In this document: positions 45,959 to 56,876 of the stretch, one piece after another | How positions within the stretch are numbered: the first letter of the stretch is position 1 | Layout: each line of letters begins with the position of its first letter | From: Lasiosphaeria ovina | Taxonomy: Eukaryota > Ascomycota > Sordariomycetes > Sordariales > Lasiosphaeriaceae | NCBI GenBank assembly: GCA_033439765.1 | Contig: JAULSN010000009.1 | Location: 1,798,001 to 1,862,000, forward strand | Length of the DNA: 64,000 nucleotides | Direction: 5' to 3' | Position numbers and translations under genes: made by a program | Notes under the pieces: model-generated | What the model was told of the DNA's origin: nothing | Seen by the model: only the letters and a program-made list of their open reading frames with translations | Database searches by the model: none

Positions 45959-47658
45959 CTAACGCGCCTTCTTGCCCTCCTTGCCCCCCTTCTTCGACTT
46001 GAAGCCGGGCTGGATCCTGGCCATCATTTGCTCCTTCGTGATGAGGTGGTCGATCCTCTCGAGGAGGCCAAGTAGGCTCTTCATATTGAAGCTCCACTCG
46101 TTCAGGATATCGTCGGCATCGCGGGGCTTGGCGAAGCTAACAACGCGTGCCGGACGGTCGATCTTGGCGTGCACCGTCTTTGATGTCACCAGCTCGCTGA
46201 TGTACTTTTCCGTCTCGTCCTCGGTGAGGTCCAGCAGCCGTGTGAGACGCGCTAGCTTAATCCGCGTGTAGTACTTGGCCACAACACGTACATTGTGCTC
46301 AATGACTCGCTTCCGCAAATCCTGCCACCGCTCAAACGCCTTCTCGTCGCTCGACTGCCCTTCAGCCGAGTCGAAGATCTCGGTATCGCAGAGGTGCGGC
46401 CCGAACAGCTTGGACACCTCGGGCCACCGCATCAGCTCGTGCACTGTGAACAGCTCAAGGAGCTGTGCATCCTCAGTCACCTCTGTATTTCGCGGGTCCT
46501 TGTGGACTCGGTGGAGAAGATCGTGTTGCTCGTTGTCGTGCGGCGCTAGGATGACGAAGTAGATGATTCGTTGGAGGACCTACGAGAGCGGTCAGTACGT
46601 GCTCCGGCTGGGCGCGGTTATCATTAGGAGACATGGGGGAAATGGCATACCGCTTGAAGCTTCACTGGGTCCTGCTCTACAGCTTCGGTGTCAAGGACCT
46701 GTCTGTAGTGCTTGCAAGCGTCGAGGTACTTGACGTCGTGCTTGGCCAGAACGATCTGCTGCTCGTAGTATCGCAGCTTGAGGTCTGTGACGTCGTCCTC
46801 CTTGACCTCGGGCACCTCCTCGCCTCTCGCCTTCTTCTTCTCACGCTCAGCCTGCTCCTTTTCAAGCTGCTCGGGCGTCTTCTTTGGCTTCCGTGACAGG
46901 TATTTGGTGCTGATCTTGCGGCTGAGGATACCAGCCTGGTTCCAGTCACCGCTCTCGATGCAGAGCGCCACCTGAGCCAAGATGAATTCCGTCTTTTCCC
47001 GCCGCTCCATAGAACCAAACGTCTCAACCTGAAGCTCGCAGAGAATGTCGGTAGCCGCCTTGAGATCGCCTTGTCCCTTCTTGATGTCGGATAAGATCTT
47101 GGTCACGCGTGCCCGCTCAACCTCGACGAAGATCTTGCCCTCGGTAACGGTCCGCAGCGTCTCAATGACGGAGAGTTTGGTTTCCAAGTTTGGAGTCTGG
47201 TCGAGAAAGCCCATGATGGTCTGCACCATGCGCGTGACCGCCTGTTTCAGCTGGCCATGTTTCTTAGACAGAATGAGGGTCTGGTCGTTGAGGAGGTCCC
47301 ATTTGCCGGCATCTTTGCAGACGGTAATTATGGTGGTCAGGATGCGTGATGTGGATGCGAGATCAGATGCCTATTGACAGTAGTTATATGTTAGATGTCA
47401 ATCTCGCCGCCCGACGCTTCGGGGCGCTTACCTGGCGCGTCTGTTTCTCGAGCACGGAAAGCTTCTCGATGGCGGCCTGGACGTCTGTCTGTAAAATGCG
47501 GGAGTTGATGTCAGCACAAGCTTGGAGTTGGCATGTTCAAGGTCGGGCATTGATAATCAACACGATGCGCGCACCTTTGCGAGCTGCTCAGCTTCGGGAA
47601 TCTGCTTGTCGGCCTCTTTCGAAAAGTCCTTCTCGGGCTTCAATGCGGCGTCCGCCAT
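45959..47658 (-). CDS. RPN5: 26S proteasome regulatory particle lid subunit Rpn5 (PSMD12)
   Basis: Four exons (47658-47575, 47488-47432, 47370-46651, 46579-45959) give 493 residues, all in phase. Rpn5 is a scaffold subunit of the 19S lid, in the nucleus and cytosol, and is also shared with the COP9 signalosome in some fungi. Features: a charged N-terminus (MADAALKPEKDFSKEADKQI), TPR-like helical repeats through the middle, a Lys/Glu-rich insertion (EQLEKEQAEREKKKARGEEV) at about residues 240-260, and a C-terminal PCI winged-helix region that includes RVVAKYYTRIKLARLTRLLD followed by LTEDETEKYISELV, where the family has L-x-x-x-E-x-E-x-x-I-S. No damage is visible. The gene lies between the PKS and the LaeA-like gene. 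The insertion makes it longer than yeast Rpn5 (445 aa), as usual for filamentous fungi. Confidence 0.96.
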
Positions 47659-49265
47659 CGTGAGGAGCGTCTGACCGTGGTAGGCAAGCGCCGGATTTGT
47701 AGTGCGGTTGCGACGTGTGGGTTGTGATGCGTCGTTAAAAGTTGCGGTTGTGCGGGTGGGATCGAGGTTTGGCAGGCGCTCGCGTTGGTCGCTTGTTGCT
47801 GATGATGCCCGGCCGGTTCCACGTCAGTTTGGCTCTGCCTGCTGTAAGGCACGTACACTTACCGTAGCTAAGCCAAGGTTGGGGCTGATTGAGGCTGAAG
47901 CTAGACTGAAGAGGAGAGACCCACTATTGCCTCAGTCCTCAGCCACTAACGCCACGAATCTACTCCGTGCTCCGTACCTTCCTCCTCCATTGTCCATACC
48001 GGTATTAATACTCCGTCCATACGTCAATTTTCGGCGAAGCTGTATGAACCGAGGCAGCTAGCTTTCTTGAGCCCCGCATCATGGCAATAGAGTGTCTCCA
48101 TGACAGCCGTCGCTTACCTGAATTTACCTCATGTTCTCAAGCCTCACACGTTCCGTCCCACCATTTTGCACTGTTCCAATTGCATTTGTGGATTCCGATT
48201 ATGTCGCCTGTGCCAACCTGCTGACCATCAACCAGTCAATCGAGCCCCAGGCAACTCATGAACGAAAGTGGCGGCCGGAACTTGGGCTTCTCCATTGGGC
48301 TGACTTGACTGGGCATTGCTTGCAGCAAGACAGCTGAGCACATGCCTGCCCGTTGACCAAGAGCCTCTCGGGCGCCAAGCGGCGGTGGGCTCCAGCCGGC
48401 AAGGTTACCGTACATACCTTCCCTACAGGTCATCGAAAAACGCTTTTTAACTGGGCAAGAGCCATAGCAGGACGCAGCTAGACCGCTTGTACAGACTGCG
48501 AGGCAGGCTTCGACGTCTTTGGGGGAAAGAGTTTCCGATTTCTCTCTCCAACATGTCTCCTTCCCCTCCACAATAGTACCTTCCAGCCTCCCCAACATTC
48601 CATCCTCTTGCGCAGTCTACGATGATGTCATTTCCCAGGGCCTGTGCTCGTTCTTCTTCTCGTAGGTGATCAGCCTGCCGGTTGGCTATTAGCCTCGGGA
48701 TCAACAGCGCGTGGGTGGTCATATCTTCGGCCCAGAAACGGATCTTCTGGCCCGACAGTTGAGGGCTCGTTGCCACCCATTTGTAATAGCTCGGCCTCCC
48801 GTTAGCTTACCTTACCCGGCAGGTCGTGTAGGTAACGGCTTCGAGGCCAGCACTTGCGGCAGTCCGAAGGCGCCCGGGATCCGATTTGTTCTTTCCGGCA
48901 TCTACGCTGCAATCTGTCTCTCTTGCCCGCCGTCCCAACCTTACTTCTCCTGTTCAACCGCAGTTCACCTTCTCCCTACCACAAAGTTCCATTGACCTGC
49001 TGGATCACGTCCTCCTATTAGGAATACAGGAACCAAGTGAGCAGCCATGTTCGCCCCTCTTCCGTTTGTGTAACCATCGGGAGTACCTCTGGCAGCTGAG
49101 ACCGCCAGGCACAACACTTGTTCTTGCCTGTTTAGAACACGAGCAGTCCGGTGCGACGACACAGCTTGTCGCCGCTTCAGCTTACGTGCCAGCACATCTC
49201 TTTCCTCGGTATACCTCTCCTTTGTCAACTTGATTTGAATAGATGCTGGCCTATGATTCTTCATC
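47659..49265. other. Divergent intergenic region between RPN5 and the LaeA-like gene
   Basis: This 1.6-kb stretch must hold the promoters of two genes pointing away from each other. No coding region is supported, and I could not single out a conserved promoter element with confidence. Confidence 0.55.
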
Positions 49266-51173
49266 ATGGAGCGCCCTCCAATTGAGTTGGCCGTATCTGG
49301 GACCTTAGTGCTGCATCAGAAGCAAAAACCACAAAACTCTACGACCCCAAGTTCAAACACAGAGGTCGTGTCGCTGCCACCTATCCAGTCCTTGCTAGCA
49401 TCACTTTCAAGTGGTGCAATGGAGGAGGGTCGGCCCGCAGGAAGCACAACAGATCCAGCTGCCCCCGGTCACACCTCGCCCGAGCTATATCGGCCCTCGC
49501 CAGTAACCAACCACGCCTCTCTCGTTCCCAATGACAGCTCAAACTCTACTCTCGGCCTCCCAGGCATGGCTCTGCCAGTGTCCGTCTACCCGTCGTCCCC
49601 GCATCCGAGTCAGTGTCCCGCATCTTTTCCAGAGTCCCTCGATCCTTGGGGAATTTCACACGGTCGCGAGAACCTCTCGTCTCCATACTACTTTCATGGT
49701 TCAATCCAGCCAAGAAATTTGTCATACAGCAGCCCGGAAGACAGTACTGAGGACCGCGGCAAGTCAGACGAGAATTCGGAGCAGGCTGCAGCACAACAGG
49801 CCGAAGACGGCAACATCATTGTCGACAGCCATGATACAGCCACGGATGCTGGTTACAGTACGGGTTCCGACATTTCTGCCTCGACGTCGGTTTCAGAGAG
49901 CGTATCCGACTTCGTTTACGAAAATGGACGAAGATATCACAGTTTCCGTGAAGGCCGCTATAATTTCCCCAATGACGACGTCGAGTATGTATTTGCAGAT
50001 CATACGTGCATTTTTCTTCCCACCTTTGCGCCCATTCACTTCCCAGGGGGTAAATAAACGCTAACGCTAAACCTAAAGGCAACAACGCGAAGATCTGAAA
50101 CACATGACATTAAAGATGCTTTGCGGTCGTCTTCACTTCGCACCACTCGGAAACAGCCCGCAAGAAGTCTTGGACATCGGCACTGGGACCGGGATCTGGG
50201 CCATTGAGAGTGAGAGTTCCATGCCCATCCACACCGTTGAGATAGCACGGGGCTAACTATTCCCGGTAGTGGGTGACTTGTTTCCAGGTGCAAGCGTATT
50301 GGGTGTCGACCTCAGCCCGATTCAGCCGAGCTGGGTGCCGCCAAATGTGCGATTCGTGGTCGATGACGTTGAGTAAGTTGGGTTTCGCGAGGTTCAAACC
50401 CAGTCTTGATCTCTTGTCCGAAACTATCTACGGAAAGCCGTGCTGACTTGGATTTCTTCTAGAAGCAAGTAAGTGGCAACTTGTCCGGTTTCGATGAGCG
50501 GTCCATTATCCCAAGCCGGAGCCTTGGCTTGGTGGGGGGTACAATAACTAATACATGGAAGATGGCTCCATCCTGCAAACCATTTCGACTATATTCACAG
50601 CCGGCACACCGTCATGGCAATCAAGAATTGGCAGCGTCTAATGAAGAGAAGCTTAACGTATGTTCAATAGTGCCATTGCTAAGAGAGAGCAGCCGCTAAT
50701 AACTGGCCAGACACTTGCGCCCCGGTGGCTGGTTTGAACTTCAAGAGGTCCACCACTGCCCCATATCTGCTAATGGGACCATGGCTATTGATCACCCCGT
50801 TACAGAGTACTGGCGGTTAATCAACGACGGATTGGCTAACCTCGGAATAAATTTCCACGCGGTGTCCGAGGGACATCTTACCAGTATGATGCGAACTTCC
50901 GGATTCGTGAACGTTACAGAACGGGTGTTTCAAATACCCATCGGCACGTGGCCGAAGGACAGCGTTCTGAAGAATGTAGGGCAATACTGGCGTTCTGTTC
51001 TACTGGACGGAGTCCAGGCTATTGCTCTGGGCCCTTTGACAAGAGGGTGTGGTTGGACTCGAGAAGAAGTTGAACTACTGCTGGTAAAGGTGCGTAAGGC
51101 TTACTATGACAACAGTTGCCTGATGTATATGCCGCTACATATCATTTATGGGCAAAAGCCTCAGGACGATTGA
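49266..51173 (+). CDS. LaeA-like SAM-dependent methyltransferase with a long disordered N-terminus
   Basis: Five exons (49266-49984, 50079-50209, 50270-50372, 50562-50657, 50711-51173) give 503 residues in consistent phase. Residues 1 to about 220 are Ser/Pro-rich and look disordered. The class I methyltransferase domain starts at [20 protein letters not shown]. Motif I is [14 protein letters not shown] at about 269-282, followed by [31 protein letters not shown] and [12 protein letters not shown]. This order is that of the LaeA/UMTA-type family. LaeA itself is a nuclear regulator of secondary metabolism, acting with VelB and VeA; other members methylate small molecules. The fourth exon is easily missed: its acceptor is ATGGAAG after ACTAATAC, and it supplies the conserved W-x7-HFDY block. 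The gene lies about 6 kb downstream of the PKS end, so a role in that locus is possible but unproven. Confidence 0.9.
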
Positions 51174-52617
51174 GGCTACATGTCGTCGCCGAATGCCCTG
51201 TTGGCCGTCAGGTTCCTTTTCCTCTTCTTTGGAGCTCGGGTTAGCTCGAGGTTTGTCGTTGATGGATGAGTGATCTGAGCAACTCACTTTTACCAGGTTT
51301 TCTTTGTGGCTTATTACACATGTCTATGATACCATTTTCTTAGCGCATGTGGACGAAGATGCTTAGATTTTTAAGGCATGGACTGAGCTCAAATTATCAC
51401 GCTCGCCTATTTCTAATCTTTTCTTCGAGACGGCCAAAGACTTTAATGTCTATTGATGGGTGAGCCGCCAACAGCCTTGAACTATTGGTGAGTACAGTCA
51501 AGTCCCTGAATGTTTGTTGGCGTGGTGCTTGGGTAGAATAAATACCGTATTCTGATGGAGCTTACCTCCCTCGGTGAAAAGCCGAGCCGTAAGGTATTGT
51601 GGCCTTTCAGATCTTGGAAAGTCCCCGCTAATAAACATTCAGGGATTGGATTGTAGTTTCTCCTTGCCCCCTGCCCCTTTTGCTTGTTTGGGCCTGGGCG
51701 AAGGAGCGGTGTTTTCTGCCGCCACAGGCTGCCTTATCTTTTCGGTTTTCTTCCAAAACGACGACCACACCGTTTTCTCCCGTCACGGGACACGGACGAA
51801 AAGAACGGGGACGGTCGGAGTACGCGCCGGTGGCCTGTCAGTGAACATGACGGCACCTTCTCTCCCAATTTGCAGGTCTTCTATCAGGCCCAGGGCGCCG
51901 GTTGCATCTCCAGGCTAGCGGCACTGTCCTTGGTCACGGTCGTGTACGCTCTCTGCGAGAGCTGCATGCATAAAATGGGTCCAAATCCCCCTTGTTGCTG
52001 TGGTCCATGCCGATGGAGCCCTGGGCGTCCGTGCCGACGATGCTTCGGGAGTGTGCCCAGGTGTGTAAAGTGTCATGACACCGCTGTACTCGGGCGTATG
52101 TGCAAGGCTGCGAAGCATTCACACGGGTACGCCCGGCCTCGGAATTCAGGGCGGTCATATAGTACATACATACGACATAGCCAATCAGAATCAGATCTCG
52201 CTCGTTCCAGCCTCGTCGGGTAGGACTTACAGCCGGGTGAATACAACCACATTAGTCGGGCGTCTACCAAGCGCGTATCGTCGTCAGGACAGGGCTTACA
52301 AACTGCCTTTCTTCGTCGCAAGGCGAGCGTGACGATGCTTAATCCCGTGCCAAGTGCACAACGTCGTTGGATGTATTTATATCCGAGTCGGTTCCCGCCA
52401 TAAGCCTACTGCCATCCTCGCGCTCTTCCATGCAGCACGTCCTAGCCCATCGAACCGTGAGCAGTCTTGTGCTTGAATCGTTTTGTGCCCTACTTTTCCT
52501 GACCTTTCTCGTTAGCAAACAGAACCATGGAGCGAGAGCCTTCTTCGCGAGTTGCGCAGCCCGGAGGCCCCCCTGGCCCCAACAGAGGCTGCGCCAGGGC
52601 CGAACAAGGTTACGCTG
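51174..52617. other. Intergenic region
   Basis: No supported gene. The overlapping ORFs between 51574 and 52332 lie in several frames on both strands and have no motifs. The right end includes a possible original ATG (52526) of the decayed M16 gene, in a different frame from the conserved part. Confidence 0.5.
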
Positions 52618-54830
52618 ATGACGGAGACCCTCGAGGTATCGTCACTGGACGATCGGTCCTACCGCGTCATCCTGCTCCCCAACGGACTTGAGGCCCTGCT
52701 CGCCCACGATCCCGACGCGGACATGGCCAGCGCGTCGCTCAACGTGGGCGTCGGCTCATTCTCCGACGACCCGGACATGCCTGGCGTGGCCCACGCCCTC
52801 AAACATGTAAGCCATCGAAGTCGTACTGTGATCCTGCCGCTCCGCTGACAAGCAACCTTGAGGTCTGTAGACTCCCTCGTTCCCTTGCTGGGACAATCCA
52901 TGGCGAGCACGGCTAACGGGACACGTATAGGGTCTGAAGAACTACTGGGAAATTGTCGTGATCTTCTTCCAGTATCTGTCGCTTCTTCGCGAGGCACCGG
53001 CAACAGCTCAAGCCCGGATATTCGAAGAACGAAAGCGTATGGGGGATATCAACTTCAACTTCGAGAAGAAATCGTCGCCCGAACAGTTCACAAGGGAGGT
53101 CAGCGATTGTATGCAACAGCCTGTTCCTCGCTCGTGGCTGCTGAGCATCAACAAACTCCGCAATTTCGACCCCGAGGCCATCCGTAGCTGTCTCGACAGC
53201 TTGCGACCGGACAACGTCCTCATCACCGTCGTGTCGCGCAATATCACCGACAAGTGGGACAGGAAGGAGAGATGGTGCGGCACAGAATACTCGCTCGCGC
53301 CGATCTCACCTGACAAGATAACCAAGATGCGGACTGCGTTTTCGGCCACGGCCCGCGATCGGATGGCGGCACTTCGCCTACCGCCCAGCAACGGCTTCAT
53401 CCCGGCCAAGTTCGAGGTCAAGAAGACGCCGATCGCAGTACCGGCCGTCGCCCCGCGCATCGTTCGAAGTGACGACCTGGCCCGAACGTGGTTATTAGGT
53501 GGGAGACTCAATTGGTGTAGGAAGCATGATTGAACTAGCTACTGTGGTACGAAGTGTGCTTGTACAAGTACAAGCGCACTTGTACCACTTGTGATCACGT
53601 CGTGACTACCATACATTCGTCCGCCAACAGTAGTTCAAGAAGGACGATTCGTTCTGGGTGCCAAGGGACCACGTAACCGTCTTATTCAGGGATCCTCTCC
53701 CGTCAGCCGCGAGCACAGCCAAAGCACGTCTCTTCCGAGATCTTGTCAATGACGCGTTGGCAGAGGACTCATATGGCGCCACGCAGGCGGGACTGGACTA
53801 CAAGCTGCTTCTGGACCGTCGAGGGCTCGAGCTCCACGTGTCGGGCTATCACGACAAACTGCCCGCCTTGTTGGAGCATATCCTGATCCGGATGCGAGAC
53901 TCCGACCTCGAGGGCCGTTTTGCCATCGTCAAGGAGCAGCTGAATCGGCATTATCACAACCTGCTGCTCGAGGAGCCGTACCGCCAGCTGGACGGCTTCA
54001 GGAGGTGGCTCACGACGGACAACTACCACGTGCCGGAGTTGCTGGCGGAGTTGCCTGGCATTACTGCCGAGACCACGACGGAGTTTCGGAGGAAGCTTCT
54101 TTCGCAGATGCACATGGAGATTCTGGTCCACGGGAACCTAGACGAGCAAGATGCATCGACGTTGACAGATGCGCTCCAGACCATATTCAAGCCACGGGCG
54201 CTGGAAAAGCCCCAACGGCCCACGCTACGGTCGATAGTATTCCCGCCAGGCTCTAAATACCTCTTCGAGGACGTCTTGCAGGAACCCGGCAATGTCGACC
54301 ACGCCACCGCGGTCTGTGTCTACGTCGGGAACTGGAAGGATCACAGGGCCACGCTGTCAATCCACCTCGTGGCACAGCCTCGGAGCGATGCGGGTCGGAT
54401 CTCGGAGCTTCTCAAGGGGCTAGACCTGGAAGACGAGGCGGCGACGCGTGCGGCAACGGAGGTGCTGCAGGCAGCCTTGTCAGCGGAGGCGCACGGCGAC
54501 GGAGCCCAAGATACGGAACGCGCTCGCGCGTCGCTCCTGAGTCTGGCCATTGCCGAGGAGGGCAAGGTCGCCGTCCTGATCGAGGCACTACTACCGAAGG
54601 AACACGACGGCAGCAGCGCGCAGTCCGTGCCAAACAACGGCATCACACCTGTCTTCATCAAGGACGTGCACGGATTCAAGGCCGGCCTCCAGTACACGCC
54701 AGCCACGGAGCCATTCAAACAATCTGGAATGAGTATGCGTTGGAGAAAAGCAAAAGGAGGGACAGAAGGCATGAAGTCACCTTGGGAGGATACTCGCAGA
54801 TCATGGCATTCAGATGGACGTACGTGTTAA
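52618..54830 (+). pseudogene. Decayed M16 metallopeptidase gene (insulysin/Ste23-like)
   Basis: The start block LDDRSYRVILLPNGLEALLA, then VGVGSFSDDPDMPGVAHALKH, is the N-terminal end of an insulin-degrading-enzyme-type peptidase. The zinc motif HxxEH reads HALKH: the catalytic Glu codon is AAA (52801-52803). The rest of the first domain and part of the second (roughly 280 residues) are missing. Homology resumes at about 52934 with a GLKNYWEIVVIFFQYLSLLR segment, continues through WCGTEYSLAPISPDKI to 53500, and resumes at 53640 with FKKDDSFWVPRDHVTVLF and KLLLDRRGLELHVSGYHDKL. A further stretch is missing after HRATLSIHLVAQ, before a tail with ITPVFIKDVHGFKAGL. A full-length relative has over 1000 residues. 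ORFs at 52958-53533 and 53658-54830 remain open, so a shortened product is conceivable, but without a peptidase site. Confidence 0.8.
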
Positions 54831-55806
54831 GAGAGTAGAAAGAGGTAACTAGGCAGATTGACGGGGTTGGAGGCATGGTGGGTGGCAGTTGTCGACGATC
54901 GATTTCTTTCCCCGGCAACGTGGAAAGATGTCATAAGCTCAATCTTTGCTAATTCCTCAAGTGCCGGTTCATACTTCGGCCTGCTGTGGCGGCGCTCTGT
55001 TTTATTTGTCTTGTTTCTGCTTGGAAGGATATATATAACTTCCCGTCTCACTCCCGCGGGCTTGCATGCATGTTGAACGAGCTCAATCTTGAAGCCGGAC
55101 GGCCAATCTTGGCTCCAACTAGCAGCAGAAGGTAGCAACCATAGCCGAGGACACCAATTTTAGGGCCGGATAGTGGCCGAATAGAGCATCACAGGGAAGT
55201 CGATTGGTCAGTGTTTTAGTAGCATTGAGCACGATATATCCAAGTCTTCTCTTTCTAATCTTGGAAGTTTGGAGGCATTGTACATGTACGCCCCAACGAG
55301 ACAAGGCAATCCCGACGCGGCGTCGAGGCAAAGCAAACTTCGGTCAGCAAGCGTCCAATCAATTTACAGGCAGGGGTGATAGGCAGTGCCCATTGACTTT
55401 CAGACTTCACCACTCACTCCCCCACACCCACCCACCCTGCAGTCGTCTCTCTGCTCTGCCTGCTGCCACTGCGCACGACATGAGACTGGCCTGTTAATTG
55501 CAGTGCTGTGTTGTGTTGGTTGTGTGCCCTTGCCTTGTTCCCGATGCTATATTGCTATTCTATTGGTAGACCCGAGGCCAACAACATGCACGACATGGAA
55601 TGGCCCAACGGGGCCGGCGGCCGGGTTTCTCTCACCAATCCGCAGTCTCCCATTTCTTTTCTGGGCATCTGTTGTATGGGCGAGACTTGTACTGCCAGTT
55701 CCAAAACGATAAAAGCTGTGCTTTGAACGGCAACCCCGGCCCCCGAAAGATATTTCACCGGTCCTGTCCTTTGGTTTTCCTTTTTGCTCTGTATATTGCG
55801 TCCGAC

Positions 55807-55836
55807 CCGCCTCGCCTCGCCTCGCCTCGCCTCGCC
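55807..55836 (+). repeat. Pentanucleotide repeat (CGCCT)n
   Basis: About six CGCCT units in tandem, with a single T change in the last. Confidence 0.85.
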
Positions 55837-56694
55837 TTGCCTGTACATACGCAGATACCTACCCATTGTAGCCGAGGGTTTGTCTCGGATTGGTTCCGAC
55901 TTTGGTTTGCCTCGACACAGCATAGTGTACATGTACTTGGTTGCCTTGACTTAAGACTGTGCTGGGCTTGCCAGGAACCAACTTCCCACGGGCTCCCCGG
56001 AACGAACTCTTCGCGGCCCCGAGAATCATCACCAGAGGCCCCTCATCCGCCAAGCTAGTTCTCTGGGTGGTTTTGCACACAAACTACCACTATCCTCGAA
56101 CAACGTCCCTCTCACTATATATATATGTACCCTGTGTGACTGACGCAGACAAAGACAAAACAAAACATCTGTCACTGTCGCATTCCAGACGAAGATTGCC
56201 CTGCCTGCCGTACAACTGGGCCGAGACCCAGTGGCCATCCACCCGGAGCCCCGTGGCCCTTGTCCCCCGTGTCCGACGCTGGGTCCACGAGGGGAAACCT
56301 GCGTGTGGCTTTGTGAAGCTGCTGCGGACAGGACAAAGTCTACCGGAGATTATCTATCAGCTTGTTTGGACAAATAGGTTGAGAGAACCCACGGCAGTTT
56401 CTCCCTCCTTACTCGGTTTCACCTGGTCTGTTTTCTCTCACCATCATCTCTCGCAGGACAAAGGTGATTAGTCCTCCTTTGTCTCCTTCCTGTCCTCTCC
56501 CTCTCTCCCTTTTCTACTCGTTCACATCTTCCAAATATGTATGTGTACGCCGCGTTTGCGTCTCTTTTTTCTTCCCACCACTGTCCATCTGCCCTGCTCT
56601 CATCAAATATCGGTATGGGGTATTAGGCCTGTCACTACCCAGGGAAGGGAACTTCCGCGCCGGCTTCGTCGACCGACCGCTAACGCAACTATAG

Positions 56695-56706
56695 GATATA
56701 TATATA
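56695..56706 (+). promoter_or_regulatory. TATA-like element upstream of the O-methyltransferase
   Basis: ATATATATATAG lies about 170 bp before the start codon at 56877, a distance compatible with a fungal TATA element and a leader of about 100-140 nt. Many AT runs exist in the window, so this is a weak call. Confidence 0.3.
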
Positions 56707-56876
56707 GCGATTACGCTGTCTTTGGAACACATCCGAGTGAAAGCTCACTCCAGTCTTTGCCTGTCTTCACGCCTCACCCGAAGAAGAAAAGTCTTCGCAA
56801 TATCCCCGTCATATTTTTTCTCAGCAAGACCATCCATTAAACGGCAGCAGCCACAGCGACACAAGACGACGACAAG

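Larger units (their letters stand above)
54831..56876. other. Intergenic region upstream of the O-methyltransferase
   Basis: No supported gene. A CCTCG array lies at 55807-55836. Pyrimidine-rich leader-like sequence fills about 56400-56560, and a TATA-like run lies at 56695-56706, so the last few hundred bases are probably promoter and 5' leader. Confidence 0.5.

Noticed and set aside
50384..50400. tRNA B-box-like GAGGTTCAAACCC inside an intron of the LaeA-like gene
   Set aside because: No acceptor stem, A box or anticodon arm can be formed around it; it is a short hairpin (GGGTTT…AAACCC) in an intron.
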